Shown one piece after another: positions 52,261 through 62,968 of a stretch of 64,000 nt of DNA; within the stretch, counting starts at the first letter, position 1, and each line of letters starts with the position of its first letter. The notes below the pieces were generated by a model. The model saw only the letters and a program-made list of their open reading frames with translations. It searched no databases and had not been told where the DNA came from. The DNA is from DATBSL01 sp963729875 (GTDB lineage: Bacteria; Acidobacteriota; Vicinamibacteria; Fen-336), in contig CAVSPR010000004.1 in NCBI GenBank assembly GCA_963729875.1, positions 1,205,530 through 1,269,529 of the forward strand. Direction: 5' to 3'. The position numbers and the translations under genes were made by a program.

Positions 52261-54709
52261 ATGTCTGACACCACCCTCCGCGACCTCGTCCTGAAGCGCC
52301 TCGACGCCGACACCAAGCCCGAGGACGAGTGGTCGGCCCTCGTCCTCGCCGCCCTCGAAGGCCCGGACGAGCTGGCAAGCTCCTGGAAGGCCCGTCCTGT
52401 CACCCCGAGCCCCGTCGGCTGAGACGGGGGGCGAGGGGTCCGCCGTCCCCGCAGGGCCCCCCGGCAAAGCCCAAGATCGCCTTCCTGAAAGCCATCGCCG
52501 TCGAAGGCTTCCGCGGCATCGGCCCGAAGGCCACCCTCGACCTCACCCCCGGCCCCGGCCTCACCCTCGTCGTCGGCCGCAACGGCTCCGGCAAGTCCAG
52601 CTTCGCCGAGGCCCTCGAGCTCCTCCTCACCGGCGAGACCTACCGCTGGGAGAACCGCAGCAAGGTCTGGAAGGACGGCTGGAGGAACCTCCACCACCCC
52701 AAGGCCGCGATCGCCGCCGAGTTCGCCCTGGAGGGGGAGAAGGGCACCTGCACCGTCGCCCGCGAGTGGCAGGACGGCCCCGACCTCGACGCCGCCACCA
52801 CCTGGGCGCAGGTCCACGGCAAGCCGCGCACGGGCAAGGAGGCGCTCGGCTGGGACACCCCGCTCGCCGCCTACCGCCCCTTCCTCTCCTACAACGAGCT
52901 CGGCTCCATGCTCGACGAGGGCCCGTCGAAGCTCTACGACGCCCTCTCGAAGGTCCTCGGCCTCGACGCCCTCGTGGACGCGCAGGCCACCCTCCAGCAG
53001 GCCCGCACCACGCGCGACAAGGCGCAGAAGGACGCGGACCAGGACCGCAAGGCCCTCCTCGCGAAGCTCGAAGGCACGACCGACGAGCGCGCCGCGAAGG
53101 TCCAGAGAGGCGCTCGGCAAGAAGGACTGGGGCCTCGACGCCCTCGAAGCCGTCCTCGCCGGCTCCCCGACGACCCGCGAGGCGGACAGCGCGACCTCTC
53201 TCCTCCAGCGCCTGTCCGTCCTCCAGCCCCCCGACCCCGCGCAGGTGAAGGAGGCCACGAAAGCCCTGAGGGACGCCGAGAAGCGCCAGCAAGCCGCCGC
53301 CCAGACCGTGGCGGGGAAGTCCGAGCAGCTCGCCACCCTCCTCGACCACGCCCTCCTCTTCCACAAAGCCCACGGCGACGGCCCCTGCCCCGTCTGCGGG
53401 AGGGAGAAGGCGCTCGACAGCGACTGGCACCAGAGGAAGGCCCAGGAAGCCGCCGACCTGAGACAGGCCGCGAAAGAAGCCACCGAAGCCAGAAAGGCCG
53501 TCGACGCGGCACAGGCCGAGATCCGCAGGCTGATGACCGTCGACTGGGACCTCGTGAAGAGAGCCGAGGAGGCCGGTCGTCCGTCACCCCGAGGGCGCCG
53601 CCTGGCCGACGCCCGAGGGGTCCGCAACCGCGAAGCCATCGACCAGTTGGTCGCCTCACTTGACCAACTCCGTCAGGCCGCCGTTGAAGTCCCTCCAGGC
53701 CCGCGAAGACACCTGGCGCCCCCACGCCCTCGCCCTGGCCGAATGGCTCCCGAAGGCCATCAAGCGCCCGCAAGGCCGGCGAATCCCTCCCCCTCCTCAA
53801 GAAGGCGGAGAAGTGGATGAAGGACGCGGCGGACGACATCCGCAACGAGCGCTTCGCCCCCATCGCCGACGAGACCCGCCGCATCTGGGAGAAGCTCCGC
53901 CTCCAGAGCAACGTCTCCCTCGACGACGTCCACCTCGGCGGCGCCGGCAAGGCCCGCAAAGTCGAGCTCAAGGTCACCGTCGACGGCCAGGAAGGCGCCG
54001 CCCTCGGCGTCATGAGCCAGGGCGAGCTCCACTCCCTCGCCCTCAGCCTCTTCATCCCGCGAGCCACCCTCGAGGAGAGCCCCTTCCGCTTCGTCGTCAT
54101 CGACGACCCCGTCCAGTCCATGGACCCCGCCAGAGTGGACGGCCTCGCCAAAGTCCTCCAGTCCGCGAGCAAGAACCGCCAGGTCGTCGTCTTCACCCAC
54201 GACGACCGCCTCCCGGAAGCCATCCGCCGCCTCGACATCGCCGCCACCGTCATCGAAGTCACCCGCAGGGAAGGCTCCGTCGTCGAGCCCCGCCGCTCGA
54301 AGGACCCCGTCTCCCGCTACATCGAAGACGCGATGGCCCTCGCCTACACGGACGACCTCCCCCCGGAGGTCGCCAGGCGAGTCGTCCCCGGCCTCTGCCG
54401 CGAAGCCCTGGAAGCCGCCTGCATGGAAGCGATCCGCCGCCGGCGCATCGGCAGGGGAGAGCCCCACGCCGAGGTGGAGGCGCTGCTCGCTGAGGCATCA
54501 GCGGCACGAAGTCCCTCGCCGCGCTGGCCCTCTTCGACGACAAGGACCGCGCCGGCGAAGTCCTGCCGCGCCTGAACAGGGAGAGCAAGGCCTCCGCCGA
54601 CACCTTCCGCGCGGTCAACGAAGGCGCCCACGAAGCCCTGGACGGCGACATCGTGACCGTCGTCAAGAACTCCGAGAAGCTCGCCCGCTTTCTGGAGTTC
54701 CAGAAGTGA
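52261..54709 (+). pseudogene. Rad50/SMC-like ATPase with zinc hook, frameshifted
   Basis: About 800 residues when repaired. MSDTTLRDLVLKRLDADTKPED, then the ATP-binding half FLKAIAVEGFRGIGP with Walker A VVGRNGSGKSSFAEALELLLTG, coiled-coil arms, a zinc-hook motif GPCPVCGREKALD around 53390, and the second half with the signature GVMSQGELHSLALSLFIPRA and Walker B FVVIDDPVQSMDPARVDGL. It ends GDIVTVVKNSEKLARFLEFQK. Four or more frame breaks (about 52400, 53100, 53570-53800, 54505). This is a Rad50/RloC-like SMC ATPase; its stop overlaps a small downstream gene (GTGA). Confidence 0.75.
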
Positions 54710-54975
54710 CCACCCCCGCCCAGCTGCTGGCGCGTGCCCTCTGTCACGCGCACGGACTGCGAGACCGCCGGCCTCGGCGCCGCCGCCCTCCTGGCCCGCC
54801 AGGCCCTCGAATCCGCCATGGCCGACTTCTGGCGTCGAAAGCGCCTGCCGCTCGACGCCTGCCCGACCCGGCCCAGCTCATCTGCCTGCGCGAGTACCTG
54901 AAGGAAGCCGCCCTGGCCGCCCACGCGCAACACCTCTGGTCGGCTCTCAGCCGTGCGTGCCATCATCACGGCTAG
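54706..54975 (+). pseudogene. Small partner of the SMC ATPase, possible HEPN domain, frameshifted
   Basis: The GTG start overlaps the ATPase stop. After two single-base repairs the protein reads TTPAQLLARALCHA..., then DCETAGLGAAALLARQALESAMADFW, then LICLREYLKEAALAAHAQHLWSALSRACHHHG. All-helical, about 90 residues, with a terminal R-ACHH-H that fits the Rx4H motif of HEPN RNases. HEPN proteins pair with AAA/SMC ATPases in several defence systems. The fold is inferred from pattern only, so the HEPN call is tentative. Confidence 0.45.
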
Positions 54976-55124
54976 GAGCCGCGCCAACGGCGGGGGAGGT
55001 GTTGGGATGGACGGGGGGGAGTTGCCGCTCTTGTGATGCACATAGACACCACGGGCGCCGGGGCGCAGAGGAGGGCCGAGCGCCCGGGAGCGCAGGGTCC
55101 CCCTAACACGACGGAGTGGCCACT

Positions 55125-57277
55125 ATGCCGACGGACTGGTCGCAGCACTTGCCGTATGGGATGCTTCCTCAAGGAGTGGCCGATCGAGCGCTCCGCCGGA
55201 TGACGCTCCGGGAGTACTCGCCGGCGGCGACGGACGCACCTTCATCGCCTGGATCGAGTCCGGCTCGACAAGATGGGGAGCATCTGGGGCGGCTCGTCCT
55301 TCAAGTTCGGCATCTACTCCCGAAAGGACAAGACCGAGAAGGCCGGCCGCGCGGGGCCGTCTACTCGAGGACTACGCCTGGTACACGAAGTACGGCGCGA
55401 GCCCCGAGGAGGCTTTCGGAAGGTGAAGGCGCTCGTCGTGCAGGTGGCGGAGGCGGCGGCCCGCGGCGACTACGGCCCGCAATCAGACGCGATGGATCTA
55501 GGTGAAGCCTACAAGTGGAAGATCGCATTCCACTACCAGGACCGGAAGAACCCCGGAGTCGTCGCCTCTTCAAGCGCGACCGGCTCCAGGCGTGGCTGAA
55601 GGGTCGGGTCAGCCCGAATCCCGAGCAGACGTCAGAGATGTACATCGGCAGATCCTGCAGCTCGACGAAGGGGAAGGACCTCCTCGCGCTCTCCCGCGAG
55701 GTGTGGAGGAGCGGCGACGGCGTCGAGCCGGTGAAGAAGGCCGACGCCGAGGCCGGGGGGAGGAGGCCGAGGTCGACGCCGAGTCTGACGTCTCCCGAGG
55801 ACCGCCCCCTGAACCTCATCCTCTACGGCCCCCCGACGGGAAAGACGTACGAGACGGCCGAGCTCGCGGTGAGGATCTGCGACGGGGTGGTCCCCGGGAG
55901 CCGCGAGGCGCTCATGTTCGCGCTACCGGGAGCTGCGAAGTCTCACGGCGAATCCGCTTCGTCACGTTTCACCCGTCGTTCAGCTTACGAGGAGTTCGTC
56001 GAGGGCATCCGCCCCTCCACCGAGGGCGGCGCCGTGCGGTACGACGTACGGCCCGGCGTGTTCAAGCAGGCTGGCACACGTACGCCCGCGAGCTGTACGA
56101 GCGGGTCGGGGAACGCCGCGACCTCGGTCGACCTCGAGCGGGCGGAAGCTCTTCAAGATGTCGCTCGGCGACTCCACGCGAGAAGGAGAACGTGGATCTA
56201 CGCGACTGCATCGAGCACAACTACGTCTGCAACGGTTCGGCTGCGGAGACGACTTCGCGGGCTGCGATTCACTGCCGGCGGTGCGGGAGCCGCTAGCCGG
56301 GCAAAACCCCGACGCAAGGACACCGACTACCCGATCGCGGCCGCCCACTACATCAAGAACGAGCTTCGGCAAGGCGACTCGTCCTCGTCTCCGACGGCAA
56401 CACCCGTTTCCGGGCTATCGGCGAGGTGGTCGGCGCCTACCAGTACCAGCCGCGCGAGGAGGGACGACCCGCACTCGGCGGCCGGTCCGGTGGCTCTGGT
56501 CCTCCGCCGAGAGCCTCCCGTCGACACCGTCTTCGAGAAGCGGCTCTCGCAGATGAGCATTCTACGTCATGGACCAGGGCGCGGTGAAATGGGCGGCCCT
56601 CGCGGAGCTCGGCATCGCTCCGAAGCGGGCCTCCGGCGGGCAGGCCCCAACTGCGTTCTCGTCATCGACGAGATCAACCGGGCGAACCTGCGAAGACCCT
56701 CGGCGAGCTGATCACGCTCCTCGAGCCGAGCAAGCGGCTTGGGGGCACGGACGAGCAGGCGACTGAGCCGCCCTACAGCGGCGACGCTCTCGCGGCGCGC
56801 CGCCGCAACCTCTCGGTCGTCGGGACGATGAACACGGCGGACCGGTCGATCGCCCTCATGGACACCGCGCTGCGGCGGCGATTCGTTCCGGAGGTGGTGC
56901 CGCGGCCCGAACTCTTCACCGAGACCTTGACGGGAATCGATCTGCAGGCGTCCTGAAGGCCATGAACGCGCGGATCGAGGCTCTGTTCGACCGGGATCAC
57001 GTCCTCGGGCATAGCTACCTCATGGGAGTGAGTTCGCGGAGGATCTCGTAGTCCGGCGTTCGAGAGCCAGATCATCCCGCTGCTGCAGGAGTACTTCTTC
57101 GAGGACTGGCGGCGAATCCAGCAGGTGTTCAACGATGTCGAGCAGCCGGCTGAGCACCAGATCATCCAGGATCTGGGACCGTGCCGACGAGCGAGGCGCT
57201 CGCTGGCGAACGGAAAGCCGCGGTTCAAGGTGAACCCGGTGATCTCGCCCGCGGCGATCAAGAAGATCTACGTGTGA
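55125..57277 (+). pseudogene. mcrB: McrB-like GTPase subunit of a type IV restriction system, many frameshifts
   Basis: Starts MPTDWSQHLPYGM at 55125. An MrcB_N/DUF3578-like N-terminus is readable in pieces (DKMGSIWGGSSFKFGIYSRKDK, AYKWKIAFHYQ), followed by the AAA+ domain: LILYGPPTGKTYETAELA (Walker A with one Gly missing), FVTFHPSF, YEEFVEGIRP, NCVLVIDEINRANL (Walker B), LGELITLLEPSKR, VVGTMNTADRSIALMDTALRRRF and ALFDRDHVLGHSYLMG, ending AAIKKIYV at 57277. More than ten small indels scatter it over all frames. McrB loops GTP-driven DNA translocation to the McrC nuclease against modified DNA. Confidence 0.75.
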
Positions 57278-58619
57278 GGCTCACTCTCGAGCAGAGCGAG
57301 TCCCGTCGTCCGACGTCCCGACGCAAGGCCGATCAGCGTGAGCCGGGAGACGCATCGGCGCTCGTCGACCTGGCGAGAGCATGGGGCCCGCATCGCGTCG
57401 TGGCACGGACGCCAACGCCGTGCACATCCACCAGTTCGTGGGCGCCGTCCGCGCCGGAGATCTCCACCTGAGATCCTCCCGAAGATCGACGGCCTCGACG
57501 GCGCCCGCAGCGATACCGGCGGAACCTCCTCTCGATGCTGGCGAAGACGCAGGACCTCGAGGTCCGGGACTCCGAGGCAGCCGCCTTCCGCGAGAGCTCC
57601 GAGCCGTTCATCTGCGCCCTCGCCCGGCTCTACTGCCGTCGGCTCCTCGAGGCGGTCCGTCGGGCTCCGGCAGGAGTACGTCGCGCACGAGAGCTCCTTC
57701 CCGTCATCCGCGGCAAGGTCGACTGGCCCTCCCAGGCGAGGCTCCAGGCGACAGCGCCTCGAGTTCAGCTGCCTCTTCGACGAGCGTTCGGCGGACACGC
57801 CAATGAACCGGACCCTGAAGGCCGCGCTCCTCGTCGCCGAGAGCATGCTCGAGGGAGCAGCGGCAGACGAGCGCCGTCACCGAGCTCCGGCACGTGCTCG
57901 AACGGCGTCTCGGACTCTTGTCCGTCCCGCGAGGTCGTTCGGCGGCTCCGGACCGACCGGATGAGCCGTCGGCTCGAGCCCCTGCTCGCGCTGGCGAAGC
58001 TCATCCTCGGCGGACCGGAACCCGGACCTCGGCCGCGCATCCACTGGCGACCGAAGCACCTACGCCGTCGTCTGGGACATGAACGTCCTCTTCGAGGAGT
58101 ACGTGGGGCGCGTCTGCCAGGAAGTGTTCGAGCCGAAGGGCCTCGACGTGGACCTCCAGGAGACCGGCTCCGAGCCACCTCGCCGAGGAGGCCGCCACGG
58201 AAGCGAAAGGCGTTCGTCCTGAAGCCAGACATCCTCGTTCGGGAGGGGCGCGCCCCCGTCGCCGTGGCGGACACGAAGTGGAAGCGACTCGACCCGACAA
58301 GGCAGACCTCTGGCGTCTCGGGGGCAGGACGTGTACCAGGTGCTCGCGTACGCGCACCGTACGCGACCGATAGCGCCGTGCTCGTCTACCCGCACCATCC
58401 GGCCCTTGGGCCTCCCGGGCCACAGCTGGAGTTCCTCACCCACGGGCCGAGCTTCCCACCGCAGTCGTGCGGGTGGTGACCGTCGACTTGGCACACTTGG
58501 AGAGCGTACCCAGTCAGATCAAGCGGACTTGGCCGGCGCAACGGTCGCCGCTCGTAGGCTTGGGCCGATGCGGAGTTGGCCTTCAGCGGGCCGCCCCCCA
58601 ACAGAGGTCTTGTGGCTGA
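57273..58619 (+). pseudogene. mcrC: McrC-like nuclease subunit, many frameshifts
   Basis: GTG 57273 overlaps the mcrB stop (VRLTLEQSES). Recognisable pieces include DLEVRDSEAAAFRESSEPFICALA, then NVLFEEYVGRVCQEVFEPKGLDVDLQE and the PD-(D/E)xK core FVLKPDILVREGRAPVAVADTKWKRL (Asp and Asp-Thr-Lys site), ending VYQVLAYAHR and LVYPHHP. Frames shift every 50-150 bases. The end is placed at a TGA at 58619 following VTVDLAHL, but a nearer end around 58480 is possible. Together with mcrB this is a McrBC-type modification-dependent restriction system. Confidence 0.7.
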
Positions 58620-58722
58620 GAGGGGACCCGACTCGGCCGCAGCCCTGAGACCGCGTCACTCGATCGATCTCGCGGCGTTACGGTCCGAGTCGCAAGGAGA
58701 TCCATCGATCCGCGGAAGGTCC

Positions 58723-59220
58723 TCAGCGCTTGGAGAGGTCGACATCCTCGGTTGTCCAGCACCGACCATCGTTTCGGATGCCGCCTGTTCCGCGGGCGCC
58801 CCACCGGTCAATGCCGTCGATGCCGTCGCCAGAAGGCGGAGGTACGGATCGATCGGAAGCGTTGATGACCCATGGGCGGAGCTGGCCCTGGCCCGCCATT
58901 CGTTCGATTAGCGCGCTCGTCCAGGAGCACGGAGAGAGGGTGGACAGACCGGTGTACGAACCCGCTCCGGCGGATCCGAACAGGCCCTCGGAGCCAAACA
59001 GAGCGCACGCCGCGCACTCGTACCCTGATGGCGTGACGACCTTCTTGCCGAATTCGGCGGTGTCTTGTCCGGGTGGAGATTGCCCTGCCTCCATGGGCAA
59101 CGCTATGACTCCGTGGACTACGCGAACCTGCCACCCGACAGAGTCGACCTCGATGCCTTGAGCAAGGCCGCAATGAGAGCGACACCAGTCCGCCGACGCC
59201 AAAGACGTGGAGTGACCCAT
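58723..59220 (-). CDS. Possible hypothetical protein, weak
   Basis: A 165-codon frame with fairly ordinary protein-like composition in its middle (VIALPMEAGQ, EFGKKVVTPSGYECAACALFGSEGLFGSAGAGSYTG). An earlier start at 59251 in another frame (MPLAAWDKVTDGSLHVFGVGGLVSLSLRP) may be the true N-terminus with one frame change. Nothing identifies a function. The plus strand here has no better candidate; 58620-58722 and 59252-59390 hold nothing I recognise. Confidence 0.3.
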   Translation of the reverse strand: MGHSTSLASADWCRSHCGLAQGIEVDSVGWQVRVVHGVIALPMEAGQSPPGQDTAEFGKKVVTPSGYECAACALFGSEGLFGSAGAGSYTGLSTLSPCSWTSALIERMAGQGQLRPWVINASDRSVPPPSGDGIDGIDRWGARGTGGIRNDGRCWTTEDVDLSKR

Positions 59221-59390
59221 CGGTCACCTTGTCCCACGCGGCCAAGGGCATGGATCAGGTAGCGTCAGCGCCATGCAAGTGGCGGAGATACGGGAAAGCC
59301 ACCGACAGCAAGCCTCGGCACGGGTCGGTCTCGCAAGTGCTTGAACTGCGCGTGGACGAGCGGCCCGGCGTGGACCACAGGAACATATCC

Positions 59391-60690
59391 TCAAGGTCCG
59401 TGCTCTCGGTCTAGTAGGTTGGTCTGCCTGATCTTGCGGCTCCGCGTGGCCCGGGAGTCCGCGGGCGTCGGCATGTAGTCGAAAGGCACTGGGTACCACT
59501 GCGGGCGGGCGCGCGACGAACGCAACGTAGCCCTCGATGTCGGGTCGAGACCCAGTCGGTTCAACCGGAAGGCCCCGTTGTCAAGAACATCCCGGTCACG
59601 CCGAACTGCCGCCGGAGGCCCAATCGAAGACAGCCGGTATGTCAGTGGCCGTTGCTGGAGCTCGCAGAACAACACCATCACGAAATTCGCCCCGCGGACC
59701 CGGAGCGGATGGCCCCTCGCCACACGGGGATCGGCCATCGCAAGGGAAACCCGACGACGATTTCATGGGCGTGAAGGTGATGCCCCTCAGGCGAGAGAGG
59801 GGCAGGGGTCCCCGGCATGCGAACCCCCCCGGGTGTCGACTGCACGTGGAAGGTCTGCGTCCGAACCCGCAGCCTCCGCAGATCGCCGATGAGGCCTTCC
59901 CTCTGCACGATGCGAAGCAGGTCAGAGCACGGCTCAACTGCAGGCGATCGACCACGGTGTCGTACCGATGGACTGTGAAGAACGAGCGCGCAAGCCGCAG
60001 GAGACGATAGATGTCCGGGCACGTCGTGCAACTTGCGGCTCCTCCCATACCGCCTCGGGAAGGACGCCAAGGGAGGTAATGACGACCTTCTCGGCGTCTG
60101 CCGGAACGTTCTGGACGCCAGGAATTAGATCTTCCTGTGTGTGTGGAGCGTGGTAGGGAGCCGGTGGGCGCACGGCAGGGCTATAGCGAAGAGGACTGTC
60201 GGTGCCGTACGGCCGCGTCTTCAAGCGCCCGCAGGCACGTGCGGCCTGACGACTGCCAACCGTTCAGGAGCAGGGCTTCCGCCCCTCGCTCCAGGCGCGC
60301 TGAGCTTCTGCGAGGTCCCGCGTCACGCCAGGCGTCAATCCGCCGCCGATGGTAAACGATCGAGAGGCAGTCGGCGAGCACCGCATCATGCAGCGTGGCT
60401 GACTCTACGAGAGCCCGCAACGTCGCCTTCTGGACACTCTTGCCATGATAGACGCAAGGTCGGCTCGCTCACTTCGGAGTAGAACGGGATATAGGTCAGT
60501 GGCGGTACGCTGTCCCGCCGGCCAGCCGAACCACGCGAACAAGGGTAGCCACTACCTAGGAAAGCCGACGAACTCGCGAGGGTTGGTGCCATCAAGGGAA
60601 CGCAGGACCGCACGAGGGACGGTGCTGTTCGTAACGGACCAGTCGCCGGTGTCGGCGAAACGGAAGGCACGTCGCGTCGGACCGTCATGA
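59391..60690 (-). pseudogene. Unidentified coding region scrambled by indels
   Basis: Protein-like fragments run on the minus strand but switch frame often: DWSVTNSTVPRAVL then REFVGF (about 60600), ATLRALVESATLHDAVLADCLSIVYHRRRID (about 60370), PADAEKVVITSLGVLPEAVW (about 60100), DLLRIVQREGLIGDLRRLRV (about 59900), EIVVGFPL (59760), NFVMVLFCELQQRPLTYRLSSIGPP (59680) and PDIEGYVAFVARPPAV (59520). They suggest one or two unknown genes of the same orientation as the next three. No domain is recognised. Confidence 0.35.
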
Positions 60691-61120
60691 GTCCTTGGCG
60701 AATACGAGCTTCCCCTCAACGGGTTTCCATCGTGCCGAGTCGAGCATCCGATAGCATGCTGCGGTATCTACCTCAGTGGGCAACCAACCGAGGCACCCTG
60801 GCCGCTGGGAGCGTTCGCGCGTACTCCTTCGTGTGAGCGAACATCCAAAGTGACGTAGTCGCTGAGCGCCCACCGACTTCTCGCAGCGGGGGCTGCCCGA
60901 AGGCCTGCTCGGTGAGGGTGGCCGATTCCGGTTCGGCGGCAGTAGTAAGGAGCATCTTGTGCAGTCCGCAACAACCGCGATCCTGGCCCTCGGCCACGAT
61001 CGCCGCGAATTCATCGCTTCGCTCTATGAACTTGGTGTCGGCGGCGACAACGAGGACGCCGTAGCGGAGCAGACTGCCAATCGAGAGGTTAAATGGGAAG
61101 AGGAACGGACCTGGAATCAT
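60685..61120 (-). pseudogene. Hypothetical protein, one frameshift
   Basis: MIPGPFLFPFNLSIGSLLRYGVLVVAADTKFIERSDEFAAIVAEGQDRG starts at ATG 61120; FAHTKEYARTLPAA then continues in another frame as GCLGWLPTEVDTAACYRMLDSARWKPVEGKLVFAKDS to the stop at 60685. About 145 residues. No family recognised. It lies 55 bases downstream of another unknown gene on the same strand and ends where the scrambled region begins. Confidence 0.45.
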
Positions 61121-61174
61121 CTGGGCCAGATCTTCATCCGCACGCTGAGCTTGAGGAAAAGCCGGGTGATCGAC

Positions 61175-61673
61175 TCAGATTCCCGAAAAGAATCGATTCG
61201 CCGGAGCCGCCGCAGGAGGCGGCCGTGCGGCCCGCTTCCAGAGCGGCCAGCCCTCGGCTAGCGCCATCCCTGCCCCCCGGAACCGCGCCAGCAAATGCCG
61301 CATGAGGGAGTTCACCGAGTCTTCGATCAGCGGCGAGTTGGGCAGTGCGATCCCGGGACGGTAGCACGCAATGAACCGTAAACACCCGCGCCGTAGCCGC
61401 GAGTCGGCTGAGAGAGCTGGGTGCGAGCGGCGCGACGGTTCGCAGGCCACCTGTTCCAGCGCCTGCCACGCCAGATCCAAGCGCGGGCGGTTCTGGTGAG
61501 GCAGCTTTCAAACGCCGCTCGATCGCGCACCCAACGAGGAGGTAATTCGTCAGCTCGTCCCGGTGAGGCCCGAGGCCTCGGAGCCTGGTAGGGCAAGACG
61601 AGAGCCGCTTGGTCCTGATGTCGAGAAAGATCTGATGGGCCAGTCGCTCGCTTCGCTCCGTGTCTAGGTTCAC
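61175..61673 (-). pseudogene. Hypothetical protein, one frameshift
   Basis: GTG 61673 overlaps the stop of the upstream membrane-protein gene (GTGA). NLDTERSERLAHQIFLDIRTKRLSS and DELTNYLLVGCAIERRLKAAS are followed after one frame change (about 61500) by LDLAWQALEQVACEPSRR, RLRRGCLRFIACYRPGIALPNSPLIEDSVNSLMRHLLARFRG and a Pro/Ala-rich end. About 165 residues, helical, no recognised domain. Confidence 0.45.
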
Positions 61674-62103
61674 GCGAAAGGCCGGTGATGTCGGATTTGC
61701 CCCCGTGCGTTCACCCAGCCGACCTTGAACCTTATGGCATCGAAGCGTCTCGAAATCCCAAGCCACGGGATCGCGTCGAGGTGTACGAGGACGGCGAGGA
61801 TCGCGTACGCGACGAGGAGCAACGGCGACAGAGAGAAGAGCCTCTTCAGGGAGGCGGGCCATCAAGCCCTGCGCGAGCGCCGAACCGACGGCAGAGAGAG
61901 GCTGGCGAGGAAGATCAGCGATAGCAGCAGGAAGGCTGTGTAGAGAGGCACTACGATGATGGCTCGATACCAGGAGCCAAGATCACTACTCGGCGTAGGC
62001 GTGGCGTTCCAGGATCGTGTGCGGATCTGGGTCGCGATCTGTAGCAGGCTGCCCACCAGGGAGCCGAGGGGGAACAAGAGACGAAGGACGTCGTCGGTGT
62101 TCA
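61670..62103 (-). pseudogene. Small membrane protein, one or two frameshifts
   Basis: MNTDDVLRLLFPLGSLVGSLLQIATQI then WYRAIIVVPLYTAFLLLSLIFLASLSLPSVR, and in another frame FSLSPLLLVAYAILAVLVHLDAIPWLGISRRFDAIRFKVGW, ending at 61670 with HHRPFA. Three transmembrane helices, about 143 residues. Heads a minus-strand group of unknown genes with overlapping GTGA junctions, possibly membrane-linked and located among defence genes. Confidence 0.5.
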
Positions 62104-62212
62104 TGTAGTCACCCAGAATGAAGCGGATCGTCCAGCCGCCGTCGCACTGCGTTGGCATGATATACACCTTCCCCTCCGTCCGGGAGCAGCGCGCCGCACT
62201 CATGGGCCTCCC

Positions 62213-62765
62213 GTGTCCGATCCGCACGGACCGGCGGAACGAGGCTCACGCAGTCGGCGCTCAGCGACTGTGCCTGCGGCCCGCGCTCCGGCATCGCATT
62301 CGTTGCTCCGCCGGGTGACACGGCTCCTGGCAGGCCGGACGGAAGGACGCTGCCGGGCGTTGGACGTCTCGTCCTGCGCGGATCGCCTCAAGCGGGCCCT
62401 GACCGGCGACCCGACCCGGGGCGAGATCGGCCTCTTGGCCGTCCTGATCGCGAACAAGCTCGACGACGTCCAGAGCCGCCTCGCGAGAGACGCAACCCTG
62501 GGTGCCGACCTCCGCGAACTCGTCGCCGAGCACCTCCAGAAGGCCCGCGCACGCTGGGAGACCCGCAAGGCCTGGTCCGTCACGCTGCCGCTGCCAGTGT
62601 GGGACGAGTACGCCAGGGAGTCGCGGATCACGGGCCGTTCGATCACCGAATGCCTCGTGTCCGCGATCAGGCGCGACTACGAGCGGAGGAAGGGGACTGT
62701 GGAGCCGATGCGAGACCCTCGACCAGAACGTCCGCGCCTTCCACGCGGCCGCCGCCGAGTGCTGA
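62213..62765 (+). pseudogene. Ribbon-helix-helix-like hypothetical protein, one frameshift
   Basis: Start uncertain (GTG 62213). IGLLAVLIANKLDDVQSRLARDATLGADLRELVAEHLQKARARWE is a long helix, then KAWSVTLPLPVWDEYARESRITGRSITECLVSAIRRDYERRKG fits a strand-helix-helix DNA-binding element. After a frame change near 62707 it finishes LDQNVRAFHAAAAEC at 62765. May be a regulator or antitoxin-like protein for nearby genes. Confidence 0.45.
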
Positions 62766-62968
62766 GCGAGGCCCGTGGGCTGATGGAGCGCGTGGGTCCC
62801 GCTGCCAAGACATCGGCATGCGTCTCTCGCGAATCGAGGGTGCTCTTGGCCGGAGAGTAGCGTGTAGATGAAATGCAGCTCTACGAAGTGCGAGCACGTC
62901 CGGGGCACAAGGTCTGGGGAGGCCGTGCCTTGCCCCCGGGCGGCGCAAGGCCGTTGGCATGACGGCAA

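Noticed and set aside
55125..58619. McrBC as genuinely decayed genes
   Set aside because: Every motif of both subunits is still recognisable across frames, which fits random read errors better than long-term loss of function.
60141..60482. Short plus-strand open frames between 59 and 62 kb
   Set aside because: They lack protein-like composition and ribosome sites, while the minus strand shows overlapping, better-looking fragments.
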